17,601 nt of DNA from Clostridia bacterium. Its GTDB lineage: Bacteria > Bacillota_E > RBS10-35 > JAJYVN01. The translations under genes and the position numbers were made by a program. Below are positions 1 through 7,022 of the stretch, piece by piece. Each line of letters starts with the position of its first letter. Position 1 is the stretch's first letter. The DNA lies in contig DAHWHT010000015.1 in the NCBI GenBank assembly GCA_027335515.1, positions 1 through 17,601 on the forward strand. Direction: 5' to 3'. The notes below the pieces were generated by a model, which was given only the letters and a program-made list of their open reading frames with translations, did no database searches and was not told the DNA's origin.

Positions 1-102
1 CGGAACCCCCGTGACCAGCACAGGGCGCCCGTGCTCGCCCCAGCGACCGTAGATCTCGACGCGGCGAGGCTCCATCTCCCCGCCACACTCCTGGCAGTGC
101 AT
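1..102 (-). CDS. YgiT/MqsA-type zinc-finger protein, partial (likely antitoxin)
   Basis: Only the first 34 residues are visible; the gene runs off the left edge of the window. The protein begins MHCQECGGEMEPRRVEIYG, with a CxxCGG motif at residues 3-8 that is the first half of the zinc-binding site of YgiT-type (MqsA N-terminal) domains. The second Cys pair would lie outside the window. The ATG is supported by a GGAGGTGA ribosome-binding site about 8 nt upstream, which itself contains the stop codon of the preceding DUF4258 gene, so the two are translationally coupled. In this family small zinc-finger proteins of about 70-90 residues sit downstream of DUF4258 or MqsR-type toxins. The antitoxin role is inferred from this pairing and has not been shown here. 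Confidence 0.75.
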   Translation of the reverse strand, partial: MHCQECGGEMEPRRVEIYGRWGEHGRPVLVTGVP

Positions 103-110
103 CCCGCGAG

Positions 111-524
111 TCACCTCCGGAAGCGAAAGTCCTCAGACCACTCCCAGGGCCGTTCGTCCGGCCGGTATGCGGTGACAACGCGCAGCCGGTTTTCGGCATG
201 CGCGAGCACCACATGCAGGGGGCGGCCATCCGGGAGCGTCGTCAGCACGAGAGAACCGGCCCCCCGAAGATCCCGGGGGTAGTCTTCGATGACCTCAAGG
301 CCACCGGACAGCGATGCACTGACCATGGTGTGGTCGAGATTTCGCTCGGCGGCCCGCACCACGGCGTGAGCGGACCACTCTAAGACGCGCTGAGCGAGCA
401 GGGCCCGGAGTTCTCCGGTATCCGTTGTTGCCCACCCCCCGGCTCGGGTAGCGGCGGAAGCCTCCTCCGCCCCGCCGTGGTCCCCCCCCGGGCCTTCCCC
501 GCATCGGACATCATACTCTGCCAC
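111..524 (-). CDS. DUF4258 domain protein (likely toxin of a type II TA pair)
   Basis: The C-terminal ~90 residues match the DUF4258 pattern: an early 'WSAHAVVRAAER' helix (the usual 'HA..r..eR' motif), then 'EVIEDYPRD', 'GRPLHVVLAHAENRLRVVTAYRPD' and a final 'W..DFRFRR'. Proteins of this family are small (80-110 residues), fold like RelE/BrnT-type ribonucleases and are often encoded just upstream of a YgiT-type zinc-finger gene, exactly as here (stop codon inside the partner's ribosome-binding site). The start is uncertain. GTG at 524 gives 137 residues, but the segment before about residue 45 is Gly/Ala-rich and unlike the family, and no ATG/GTG lies closer. A run of eight G (minus strand, 482-489) falls in this doubtful part. 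The domain call is fairly secure; the toxin role is inferred. Confidence 0.7.
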   Translation of the reverse strand: MAEYDVRCGEGPGGDHGGAEEASAATRAGGWATTDTGELRALLAQRVLEWSAHAVVRAAERNLDHTMVSASLSGGLEVIEDYPRDLRGAGSLVLTTLPDGRPLHVVLAHAENRLRVVTAYRPDERPWEWSEDFRFRR

Positions 525-904
525 ACGGGCGAATCCCGAACCTCCATGTCGACGGGAACGCACCAGCCTACCCGCCGCTGCGGTCCGCGCTATCCGTGCA
601 TCGGTGCGGGCGACGCGTGCAGATCGGGGCCCTTCGCGCCTTCCCCGTCCTTCGCCATCCTGGGAGCCTGCCACCCGGCTACCGGCAGGCCGACCCGCGG
701 GTGGACGAGGGGGTGTCCGCATCCTCGGTGCCGTCCTACCGACCAAGGCCAGCGAAGGGGTCTATGGCGCCGGTAGGTGGGGCAATGCTGTCCGATGCAC
801 CGCAGCAGATGAAGGACCCCTTTTACGTCGGGCGAACCCCCAGAGACCCAGGGTGCGCGGTGGGATCCGGGCGATACCGCTCGTGAGGGACCGGCCATCG
901 CGAC
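525..904. other. Gene-free stretch between DUF4258 gene and orphan gene
   Basis: I see no convincing gene here on either strand. Reading frames exist only because of the high GC content and give Pro/Arg/Gly-rich, low-complexity products. The stretch should hold the minus-strand promoter of the DUF4258/zinc-finger pair, but I cannot point to good -35/-10 hexamers. It contains one perfect 7-bp inverted repeat, GCCTGCC at 666-672 and GGCAGGC at 684-690, with no T-run after it on either strand. Confidence 0.5.
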
Positions 905-1333
905 ATGGGATGGGAGGTATCGCGGTTGCGTCAAGTGGTCCCCGGCGTGGTCGCAGCCACCCAGCGGCACGGGCGCGGCGGGATGATGGCCGTGCATCCG
1001 CGGGGGAGCAAGCTCCCGCGTAGGAGCGTGCCTTGGTCGCTCTTCGATGGCGCCCCAGCCCCAAAGGCGGGGATGCTGGTGGACGTCTTCCTTGAGGACG
1101 GTCACGTGCGGCGCATCGTACGGAACAACCCCGCCCAGGACCCGGAGGGTGTCCGCCTGACCCTGCTCGGATCCCTGCGCGGCCTCGCGCGCAGCATGGC
1201 GGCCCAAGTCCAAAAAGCCCGGGAGATGGGTTGGGAGGTCCCTGCAGTTTACGCGGAAGCCGTGGCCGTGCTGGAGACCGCAGGAGAACTCGCAGTCAAA
1301 CCTGAAGGGGCGGCGTCGTCTGCGGATAGCTGA
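905..1333 (+). CDS. Hypothetical protein, orphan
   Basis: I do not recognise a family for this 142-residue frame. From about residue 55 the sequence looks like a real folded protein: 'GMLVDVFLEDGHVRRIVRNNPAQDPEGVRLTLLGSL' suggests two beta strands and a turn. It is followed by a long amphipathic helical part (about residues 90-130, 'LARSMAAQVQKAREMGWEVPAVYAEAVAVLE'). The first 50 residues are basic and less protein-like, so the true start may be the ATG at 983 or 986; neither start has a strong ribosome-binding site. There is no signal peptide, membrane segment or cysteine. An intrinsic terminator lies 65 nt after the stop on the same strand, which supports a real transcription unit. No function can be assigned. 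Confidence 0.5.
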   Translation: MGWEVSRLRQVVPGVVAATQRHGRGGMMAVHPRGSKLPRRSVPWSLFDGAPAPKAGMLVDVFLEDGHVRRIVRNNPAQDPEGVRLTLLGSLRGLARSMAAQVQKAREMGWEVPAVYAEAVAVLETAGELAVKPEGAASSADS

Positions 1334-1397
1334 CGGCCAGCCATGCCGTCGTCCCGGGATCGTACCCAGATCACTTGCATAACGAAGGTACGCCGCC

Positions 1398-1440
1398 AAA
1401 CGCCCCGTAGCTCTTCGGCCGCGGGGCGTTTCCTCTTTTC
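1398..1440 (+). terminator. Intrinsic terminator after the 905-1333 gene
   Basis: A perfect 10-bp stem, AAACGCCCCG (1398-1407) and CGGGGCGTTT (1422-1431), encloses a 14-nt loop and is followed by the T-rich tract TTTCCTCTTTT. This is a standard Rho-independent terminator for the plus-strand gene that ends at 1333. Because the A-rich left arm precedes it, it may also act in the reverse direction, although no minus-strand gene ends here. Confidence 0.8.
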
Positions 1441-1530
1441 GCACTCGTACACGGGGTAGGCTTCCCGAAGATGAGTGCGATGGAGATTAAATCTCGCCCG
1501 CTCCTTCGGGCGCGGCTTTCCGTGCCCTCG

Positions 1531-1568
1531 GTTGTTCGTGTAATTGGCATTAACCGAACAACTTACAC
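1531..1568. repeat. Two interleaved inverted repeats in an AT-richer patch
   Basis: GTTGTTCG (1531-1538) is the reverse complement of CGAACAAC (1555-1562), and GTGTAA (1538-1543) is the reverse complement of TTACAC (1563-1568). The arms alternate (A, B, A', B'), so both pairs cannot nest in one hairpin. The arrangement resembles either a pseudoknot or two overlapping operator dyads. The local composition is clearly less GC-rich than the surroundings. No neighbouring gene start is close. Confidence 0.5.
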
Positions 1569-1764
1569 CGTCGCTCCTTGGGAGACGCGACTTCGCGGCC
1601 GGCACCCACGATCCAACTCATCAACATTACGAACTGGAACCGTGGACAAGGGGGGGGGTCCTCGACGCACGATGACGCAGAGGTACGGGCGGCTCGGAGA
1701 CCGGGAGTACCGACGGGCGCTGGAACATGGGCTTTGAGCTTGCCCCGCCTGGCACGCGGCAAGT

Positions 1765-1791
1765 GGGCCTGTAGGGCCTGTAGGGCCTGTA
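1765..1791. repeat. Three 9-bp tandem repeats (GGGCCTGTA)
   Basis: The 9-mer GGGCCTGTA occurs three times head to tail without a mismatch. It is a simple tandem repeat in non-coding DNA. There are too few copies and no spacers, so it is not a CRISPR. Copy number may vary between strains. Confidence 0.85.
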
Positions 1792-2108
1792 GGCACCGTT
1801 GTTGCACATCATCTGGGGATGTGGTACGGTCGGCGCGCTCGACCGACTCTGGTCGGTTGGGGACAATTGCATACGTCGCCATGCCGATCGCTGAGTCGCC
1901 GCCCAGCGGCGAACGGGGGACCCAAACTGGATCCGTGGGGCGAATCCTCGGAGTCTGGCCGAGGTAGGGGTAACGTTCACTCCGAGCCCGTCAGCTAACC
2001 TCGTAAGCGTGGAATGTGGTGCAGGACGCCTCCTTGGAAGGGTGCACGCGTTCGTGCCCCGCCCCGAGGGCGGCGGCTCGGCGTCGGCAACCCTCTGGAG
2101 GTGTTGCC

Positions 2109-4247
2109 ATGCCGCTCACGCCGTCCGATCTCCTGCGATTCCTTGTAGAGTTCCTGCTCCTCCTTGTGTTTGCTCGCGGCTTGGGAGAGGTCGCCCGCCG
2201 GCTCAACCAGCCCCAGGTCATCGGCGAACTCTTGGCCGGGGTGGTCTTGGGGCCCTCCTTGCTTGGTGGGCTCCTGCCTGGCCTGTCCGCGGCCGTGTTC
2301 CCGGCTCAAGGTGTGCAGCCACTCCTCCTCCAACTCCTCGCCCAGTTCGGTGTCATCCTCCTCCTGCTGCTCAGCGGCATCGAGGTGGACCTGGACTTGG
2401 TGCGGCGCAAAGCGAAGCCGGCCCTGCTCGTGGCCTTGGGTGGCGTGCTCGTCCCATTCCTGTGCGGGTACGGCCTGGCCACGGTACTGCCTGCAGCCTT
2501 GGTGGCCCACTCGCAGGCACGGCCGGTGTTCGTGCTCTTCGTGGCTACGGCCATGTCCATCTCGGCCATCCCAGTGATCGTGAAGATCCTGCTGGACATG
2601 GATCTGATGCGCCGAGACGTTGGCCAACTCACGTTGGCTGCCGGCGTGATCAATGATGCCACGGGCTGGTTCCTGCTCGCCATGGTCGCCGGGATCGCCA
2701 CCGCTCGCGCGCTGCCGCTCAGCGGTTTGGCGGTGTCCATCTTCGGTACTCTGGCTTTCGCGGCCTTCTGTTTCACCGTAGGCTACCGCATCATCCGCGC
2801 CTTGGTGCACTGGGTGGACGACCACTTCGGTGGGGAGAGCGCCACGCTCAGTTGCGTGCTTGTGGTTGGCCTGGCCGGCGCGGCGGCCACCCAGGCGCTG
2901 CACGTCGAGGCGTTTCTCGGTGCCTTCCTGATCGGCGTGCAGCTCTCCCGCATCCCCCGCGTGACCCGGGCCGCGCGCCGCCAGTTGGAGGCGATGACGC
3001 TCGGCGTGTTTGCGCCTGTCTTCTTCGCGGTTGCCGGCTTGAAAGTCAACGTTCCGGAGTTGCTGACTCCTTTGCTGCTCGCCGTCCTGGCGGCGGTGAT
3101 CGTGGTGGCCTGTGTGGGCAAGTTCGCCGGCACCTATTTCGGCGCACGGCTGGCGGGTGTCTCTCCCTGGTTGTCTGCGGCCCTGGGCTCCGGCATGAAC
3201 GCGCGCGGCGCGGTGGAGATCATCGTCGCGACCGTTGGTCTGCAACTGGGCGTCCTGACCGTCCCCATGTATTCGATCATCGTGGCCATGGCGGTGGCCA
3301 CCTCGGTGATGGCACCGCCCCTCCTGCGCTGGACCCTGCGGCGCGCTCCCATCGACCCCGAAGAGCAGCAGCGGTTGCAACGCGAGGCGCGCGAGGCGCA
3401 GAGCTTCCTCCACGGGTTGCGGCGCATGTTGGTTCCGGTCCGCGACGGGCGTTACGCCCTGGTGGCCGGGGAGGTTGTGGCCCACCTGGCCGGGACGCGC
3501 GCGGTGGAGGCGGTGGCTCTGCATGTCCGGATGGAGGGGGAAGACGGGGGCGCGCCGCCGCTGCCTCCTACCTCTGGTGACGATGCGCAGGTGGAGTGGA
3601 AACAACGGGCGGCCACTAGCCCAGACGGTGTCGCCAACGCCATCCTGGCCGAAGCCGGTCGGGACTATGACCTGCTTGTCCTGGGAGCCACGGCGGTGCG
3701 GCCGGATTCTGGCCTCTTTGGTCCTGTGGTGGATGCGGTGGTTCAGGCAACGCCGTGTGCGGTGTTGGTGCTGCACGCGCCGCGGTGGCGGCAAGACGGC
3801 GTGCGGATGCGGCGCATCTTACTGCCCACGGCCGGAACGCGGGCAGACATGCGGGCGGCGGAGTTCGCGGCGGCCCTGGCCCGAAGAACCGGGGCGGAAA
3901 TCATGGCGCTGCATGTGGTCGACGCTTTCCCGCTGACGGAACCCTTCGGTGGCCGCGCCATGGGCCTGCTGCGTTCAGCGGACGAACACGGTTGGCACGC
4001 GACGGTCGCGGTCCACCGCTTGGGCGCGGATGTCGGCGTCGCCGTCCACCGCGAGGTTCGCATGCGGGTGGGCGGTGCAGTCAGTGATGAGATTATCCAG
4101 TACGCGGCGGCTGGCGGCTGCGACCTGATCCTCATGCACGCCGAGCGGCGTGCCTCGCACGGAGAACTGTACTGCGGGCGCACCGTCGAGCAGGTCCTGC
4201 GCAATGCGCGCTGCCCGGTCGCCGTTCTCCTAGACCCTGCGCGCTGA
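2109..4247 (+). CDS. CPA2-family cation:proton antiporter with two C-terminal USP-like domains
   Basis: This 712-residue inner-membrane protein should exchange Na+ or K+ for H+. Residues ~1-410 form the Na+/H+-exchanger (KefB/NapA-like) domain of about 12 membrane segments. Visible hallmarks are 'QPQVIGELLAGVVLGPSLLG' near residue 35, 'LLLLLSGIEVDL' near 90, and 'INDATGW' with N182-D183 at the ion-binding position. An Asn-Asp pair there is typical of electroneutral exchangers, whereas electrogenic NapA-type proteins have Asp-Asp. After a charged linker ('PEEQQRLQREAREAQ') come two alpha/beta universal-stress-protein-like domains, about 440-565 and 565-712, each ending in a '..CAVLVL' or '..CPVAVLL' strand. 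No RCK/TrkA-N domain is present, so nucleotide control, if any, would come from the USP part. The ATG at 2109 is preceded by TGGAGGTG at good spacing. No neighbouring gene shares its direction. Confidence 0.88.
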   Translation: MPLTPSDLLRFLVEFLLLLVFARGLGEVARRLNQPQVIGELLAGVVLGPSLLGGLLPGLSAAVFPAQGVQPLLLQLLAQFGVILLLLLSGIEVDLDLVRRKAKPALLVALGGVLVPFLCGYGLATVLPAALVAHSQARPVFVLFVATAMSISAIPVIVKILLDMDLMRRDVGQLTLAAGVINDATGWFLLAMVAGIATARALPLSGLAVSIFGTLAFAAFCFTVGYRIIRALVHWVDDHFGGESATLSCVLVVGLAGAAATQALHVEAFLGAFLIGVQLSRIPRVTRAARRQLEAMTLGVFAPVFFAVAGLKVNVPELLTPLLLAVLAAVIVVACVGKFAGTYFGARLAGVSPWLSAALGSGMNARGAVEIIVATVGLQLGVLTVPMYSIIVAMAVATSVMAPPLLRWTLRRAPIDPEEQQRLQREAREAQSFLHGLRRMLVPVRDGRYALVAGEVVAHLAGTRAVEAVALHVRMEGEDGGAPPLPPTSGDDAQVEWKQRAATSPDGVANAILAEAGRDYDLLVLGATAVRPDSGLFGPVVDAVVQATPCAVLVLHAPRWRQDGVRMRRILLPTAGTRADMRAAEFAAALARRTGAEIMALHVVDAFPLTEPFGGRAMGLLRSADEHGWHATVAVHRLGADVGVAVHREVRMRVGGAVSDEIIQYAAAGGCDLILMHAERRASHGELYCGRTVEQVLRNARCPVAVLLDPAR

Positions 4248-4291
4248 TCCCGGGACACCACGAACGCTATAGAGGGTCGGGGCCACCCGGC

Positions 4292-4316
4292 GCCGATGGT
4301 GTGACATCGGCCGATG
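4292..4316. repeat. Hairpin/palindrome in the convergent intergenic region
   Basis: GCCGATG...CATCGGC forms a 7-bp stem around a GTGTGA loop, and it overlaps a perfect 12-bp palindrome, CATCGGCCGATG (4305-4316). It lies between the converging antiporter and flavoprotein genes, so a bidirectional terminator role is plausible, but no T-run follows on either strand. Confidence 0.4.
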
Positions 4317-4370
4317 CCGCCGGATGGTACCAGGCGAAGGGCGGCTGACACGGCCCCCGGCTTGGCGTCG

Positions 4371-5528
4371 TCAGAACCAGGTGTGCCACCAGTTGCGCTC
4401 AAACGCTACTTTTGCCGCATGCCAGTGCCGTCCGGCCCGGTACATCTGAACCTGGGGCGCCGGCTCGGCATAGAAGTTGCCGCGGGCGAAGCCGGCCACG
4501 CCGCCGCTCATCTCGATGAAGCACTCCCCGTGACCATCGAACTTCTGCTCCCGGCCGCGCCCGCGCAGTCGGGCCGCCAGGGTGTGGGCCACGGCCTCGG
4601 CCTGCCCGTGGGCGAAGACGCCCGCCTTCGGCAGCGGCTTGCCGAGCTTCAGCGGCACCGTCGTCACGTCGCCGATGGCGAAGACGTTCTCGAAGCGGGT
4701 CTCGCAGGTGGTGGGGTCAATCGGGATCCAGCCGCCCGGCCCCGCGAGAGGGGAGTTGCGCACCGCCTCCGGGGCCGCGTGCGGGGGCACCACCGCCAGG
4801 ACATCGAACTCCGCGGCGGCACCGGTATCGAAGTGGAGGCGCTTGGCCGGGAGGTCGACGCGGGCCAGTTTCATGCTGGGGCGGTACTCGATGCCGCGTT
4901 GGCGCACGAACTCCACCACGCCCTGAGAGACGGCCGGTCCGGCCACCCCCATGGGCGCGGGCTCGGCCGCGTACACGGTCACCGTCGCCTGGTCGCGGAC
5001 CCGGCGACGCCTCAGCAGCCCTTCCAGGAGCATGGCGGCCTCATACGGCGCGGCTGGGCACTTGAACGGGACATCCGCCACGACGACGGCCACGCGGCCC
5101 GCCTTGAGCCCTGAAACCTGGTCGTGGACCTGACGGGCCCCGTCGACGGTGTAGAAATTGCCTCCGGCTTCGGCGAGACCCGGCACGCGTTCCGGGACGA
5201 GCGCGGCGCCCAGGGAGACCACGAGGGCGTCGCCCGTCAGTTCCTCCCCGGCGACCACCACCCGCCGCCGTTCCGGGTCGATCTCGGTGACCTCCCCGCG
5301 GCGGAATTCGATGCCGCGGCGCTCCAACGACGGCCCAAGGTCCCGCGCCACCTGGTCCTTCGTGCGGTTGCCGACCATCAACCAGAGGAGGGAGGGTGAG
5401 AAGGTGTGGAGACCGGATCGCTCCACCAGCACCACGCGATCCTCCGGGTCGAGATCCCGGCGCAGGATGCCGGCGGCGACGAGCCCGCCCACGCCGCCGC
5501 CGAGCACCAGCACGGTCCGCCGATCCAT
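4371..5528 (-). CDS. Sulfide:quinone oxidoreductase-like FAD flavoprotein
   Basis: The 385-residue protein belongs to the two-dinucleotide-binding-domain flavoproteins. It has an N-terminal FAD-binding 'VLGGGVGGLVAAGIL' (residues 7-22) and the second FAD motif 'NVFAIGDV' (281-288). C157 in 'KCPAAPYE' and C336 in 'GECFIE' have the spacing (179) expected for the redox-active disulfide of SQR/FccB proteins; C275 is a third cysteine. Family members oxidise sulfide to polysulfide and pass electrons to quinone (SQR) or cytochrome (FCSD). The C-terminal 'KVAFERNWWHTWF' resembles the aromatic tail that attaches SQR to the membrane. No secretion signal is seen. The ATG lies 31 nt downstream of the DsrE stop, in the same direction, consistent with one operon under the LysR gene. 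The true substrate (sulfide, persulfide or a selenium species) cannot be read from the sequence. Confidence 0.82.
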   Translation of the reverse strand: MDRRTVLVLGGGVGGLVAAGILRRDLDPEDRVVLVERSGLHTFSPSLLWLMVGNRTKDQVARDLGPSLERRGIEFRRGEVTEIDPERRRVVVAGEELTGDALVVSLGAALVPERVPGLAEAGGNFYTVDGARQVHDQVSGLKAGRVAVVVADVPFKCPAAPYEAAMLLEGLLRRRRVRDQATVTVYAAEPAPMGVAGPAVSQGVVEFVRQRGIEYRPSMKLARVDLPAKRLHFDTGAAAEFDVLAVVPPHAAPEAVRNSPLAGPGGWIPIDPTTCETRFENVFAIGDVTTVPLKLGKPLPKAGVFAHGQAEAVAHTLAARLRGRGREQKFDGHGECFIEMSGGVAGFARGNFYAEPAPQVQMYRAGRHWHAAKVAFERNWWHTWF

Positions 5529-5559
5529 GACGGGATCCCCCTTCCGCGACTGGCTCAGC

Positions 5560-5880
5560 TCAGAACGTGAGCATGCGGTCCGACCAGGTGGTCAGGTCGA
5601 CCAGATCCTGCATCGTCGATACGGGACAGAAGTCAGTCGCCTCCATCCGGCGGGCGCGCAGGCAGGTCCCGCAGGCGAGCAGTTCCCCGCCCCGGTCCAC
5701 AAAGGCCCGCATCCGCTCGGGGACGTCGTACGCACCCTGCCGCACATCCTGGCACTCCACGCCCGCCCCGAGCAGGAACACCCGGACCGCATGCCCGACG
5801 TCTATCGCCTGGATGGCGAAGCGAAAGGCGTTCCAGGCGGTCTCCGCGTCGCTGCTGCCGACGACCACGCCGAGTTTCAC
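5560..5880 (-). CDS. DsrE-family sulfur-carrier-like protein
   Basis: The 106-residue protein has a DsrE/TusD/YchN-like Rossmann layout. The first strand is 'KLGVVVGSSDAETAWNAFRFAIQAIDVGHAVRVFLLGAGVE', followed by a segment 'GGELLACGTCLRARRM' in which C70 and C73 sit at the usual active-cysteine position. C43 and C85 are further cysteines. DsrE-type proteins carry persulfide sulfur between partners. The position just upstream of an SQR-like gene suggests that it accepts sulfane sulfur, or possibly selenium, produced by it. Start codon is GTG at 5880, preceded by a G-rich stretch (GGGGGTT) at plausible distance. A 113-nt gap separates it from the LysR gene upstream. Confidence 0.8.
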   Translation of the reverse strand: MKLGVVVGSSDAETAWNAFRFAIQAIDVGHAVRVFLLGAGVECQDVRQGAYDVPERMRAFVDRGGELLACGTCLRARRMEATDFCPVSTMQDLVDLTTWSDRMLTF

Positions 5881-5993
5881 AGCACCAACCCCCAGAATGG
5901 GCGGCTGCGTCCGGACGCTCCGCCGTCCTCACTACGTGCTTCGCAGGGTAAGGCGCAAGGAGGCATGCGTCCAATACAGATATGGTGGGCGTG

Positions 5994-6887
5994 CTATGTG
6001 TTTTCTGCATTTTGTGAGACAGCCTGCTGGAGAAAGGCGCGCAGCGCGGCGACGGCGGGGGACATGCGGGCTTCCCGGGGAACCGCCAGATGGAGCAGCC
6101 GGGCGATCGCGTGCCCCGAGACGACGGCGAGCGCGCCGCGCGATACCTCGTCGGCCACCACGAACCGGGAGAGGAAGGCGATCCCCATCCCGGCGGCCAC
6201 GCCGCGCTTGATCCCCTCCGAGCAACCCAGGGTGAGGCTCCGACCGGGGCGCAACTCGGCGCGCCGCAGGTAGGCTTCGACCGCCCGCCGGCTTCCGGAG
6301 CCGTCCTCCCGCAGCAGGAACGTCTCCTGCGCCAGGTCGCCGGCCGAGGCCCCGCGCTGCGCCAGGCGGTGGCCGGGCGGGGCGACCAGCCACATGTCGT
6401 CCTTGACGAAGGGCTGGACGAAGAAATCCCGACCGGCCATGTCCTCCGACAGGACGCCGATGTCCGCATCGCCAACGCCCACCTGCCGGGCCACCTCGGC
6501 GCTCCGCGAGACGGCGAGGTGCACCTCGATCCCCGGGTGGCGCCGCGTGAAGCCGGCGAGGATCGCGGGCAGGATGTACCCGCCGGGCGTGGTGCCCGCC
6601 GCCAGGCGGACGCGCCCCCGGTCGAGGCTCCGGATCTCGTCCATGGTCTGGACCGCCTCGCCGCAGAGGCGCAGGATGCGCTCGGCATAGGCGTACAGCG
6701 CGCGTCCGGCCTCGTTGAGCGCCACGTGCACGCGGCGCTCGGCGAAGAGCGGGAAACCCAGGGCGGCCTCCAGGCCCTGCACCTGCCGGGAGACGGCGGG
6801 CTGGCTGCGGTGGAGCACGCCGGCGGCGCGCGAGAAGCTGCCCGTGCGGGCGACCTGGTAAAAGGCCTGCAGGGCACCAAGGTCCAT
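5994..6887 (-). CDS. LysR-family transcriptional regulator
   Basis: The frame stays open to 7004, but the family N-terminus 'MDLGALQAFYQVARTGSFSRAAGVLH' fixes the start at the ATG at 6887, giving 297 residues. Residues 1-60 are the winged helix-turn-helix, with 'GSFSRAAGVLHRSQPAVSRQVQGLEAALG' covering the recognition helix. Residues ~88-290 form the periplasmic-binding-protein-like effector domain, beginning 'GRVRLAAGTTPGGYILPAILAGF' and including 'SEGIKRGVAAGMGIAFLS'. That pattern is closest to the CbbR/CysL group, whose members often control sulfur or carbon assimilation. It is transcribed divergently from selD and ahead of the DsrE and SQR-like genes, so it probably controls both arms. A T-N11-A dyad in the shared upstream region is a candidate binding site. 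Confidence 0.88.
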   Translation of the reverse strand: MDLGALQAFYQVARTGSFSRAAGVLHRSQPAVSRQVQGLEAALGFPLFAERRVHVALNEAGRALYAYAERILRLCGEAVQTMDEIRSLDRGRVRLAAGTTPGGYILPAILAGFTRRHPGIEVHLAVSRSAEVARQVGVGDADIGVLSEDMAGRDFFVQPFVKDDMWLVAPPGHRLAQRGASAGDLAQETFLLREDGSGSRRAVEAYLRRAELRPGRSLTLGCSEGIKRGVAAGMGIAFLSRFVVADEVSRGALAVVSGHAIARLLHLAVPREARMSPAVAALRAFLQQAVSQNAENT

Positions 6888-6949
6888 CCCCTGTACGGCT
6901 TCCTCTCGGACCACGCCCGCCGCCCCCGTTCCATTCCCGCATCGGCGCG

Positions 6950-6964
6950 ATGCGCATTTCGCAT
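6950..6964. promoter_or_regulatory. Candidate LysR operator (T-N11-A dyad)
   Basis: ATGCGCATTTCGCAT contains perfect inverted arms ATGCG/CGCAT and fits the LysR consensus T-N11-A exactly (T6951, A6963). It lies 63 nt upstream of the LysR start and about 60 nt upstream of selD, a normal place for autoregulation plus divergent control. A second, smaller palindrome, ATGCCTGCAT, follows at 6977-6986. Confidence 0.55.
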
Positions 6965-6987
6965 GTGGAGGATGGGATGCCTGCATG

Positions 6988-7014
6988 TTGATTATACCTG
7001 GCATGCGCTATGAT
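6988..7014 (+). promoter_or_regulatory. Candidate selD promoter
   Basis: TTGATT (6988-6993) and TATGAT (7009-7014) are separated by 15 bp, shorter than ideal. The -10 ends only 8 nt before the GTG start of selD at 7023, so the transcript would have almost no leader. The -35 physically overlaps the minus-strand TATAAT, so the two promoters should interfere. Confidence 0.4.
6991..6996 (-). promoter_or_regulatory. Candidate -10 element for the LysR gene
   Basis: On the minus strand this reads TATAAT, a perfect -10 hexamer. No good -35 is visible at 16-18 bp, which is common for regulated promoters. It would give a leader of about 95 nt before the LysR start at 6887. Confidence 0.45.
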
Positions 7015-7022
7015 GCGGCGGG

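Larger units (their letters stand above)
1334..2108. other. Long gene-free stretch before the antiporter gene
   Basis: Apart from the terminator at 1398-1440, this 775-base stretch has no convincing gene. It contains a short AT-richer patch around 1480-1570 with interleaved inverted repeats. It also has a 6-bp hairpin (CGCCCG at 1495-1500 with CGGGCG at 1507-1512) and three 9-bp tandem repeats (1765-1791). The last part (about 1980-2108) must hold the promoter and leader of the antiporter gene. No tRNA-like, riboswitch-like or CRISPR-like structure was recognised. It may be decayed DNA of an old insertion, but nothing recognisable of one remains. Confidence 0.45.

Noticed and set aside
590..1444. 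A 284-codon open frame on the minus strand over the orphan gene
   Set aside because: His/Pro/Arg-rich product that crosses the terminator at 1398-1440; it looks like an antisense artefact of high GC.
1765..1791. Possible CRISPR-like repeats
   Set aside because: Three 9-bp units with no spacers; this is a plain tandem repeat.
1640..1990. Possible tRNA or structured RNA before the antiporter gene
   Set aside because: Only short imperfect hairpins were found (for example around 1840-1860); no cloverleaf or riboswitch consensus could be traced.
1995..3794. A 599-codon open frame on the minus strand opposite the antiporter
   Set aside because: The product is rich in His, Gln, Arg and Gly with no domain pattern. 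It is the antisense of a clear antiporter gene in GC-rich DNA.
6888..7004. A 39-residue N-terminal extension of the LysR protein
   Set aside because: The LysR family starts right at the helix-turn-helix (M at 6887), and the upstream segment contains the promoter elements and is not protein-like.
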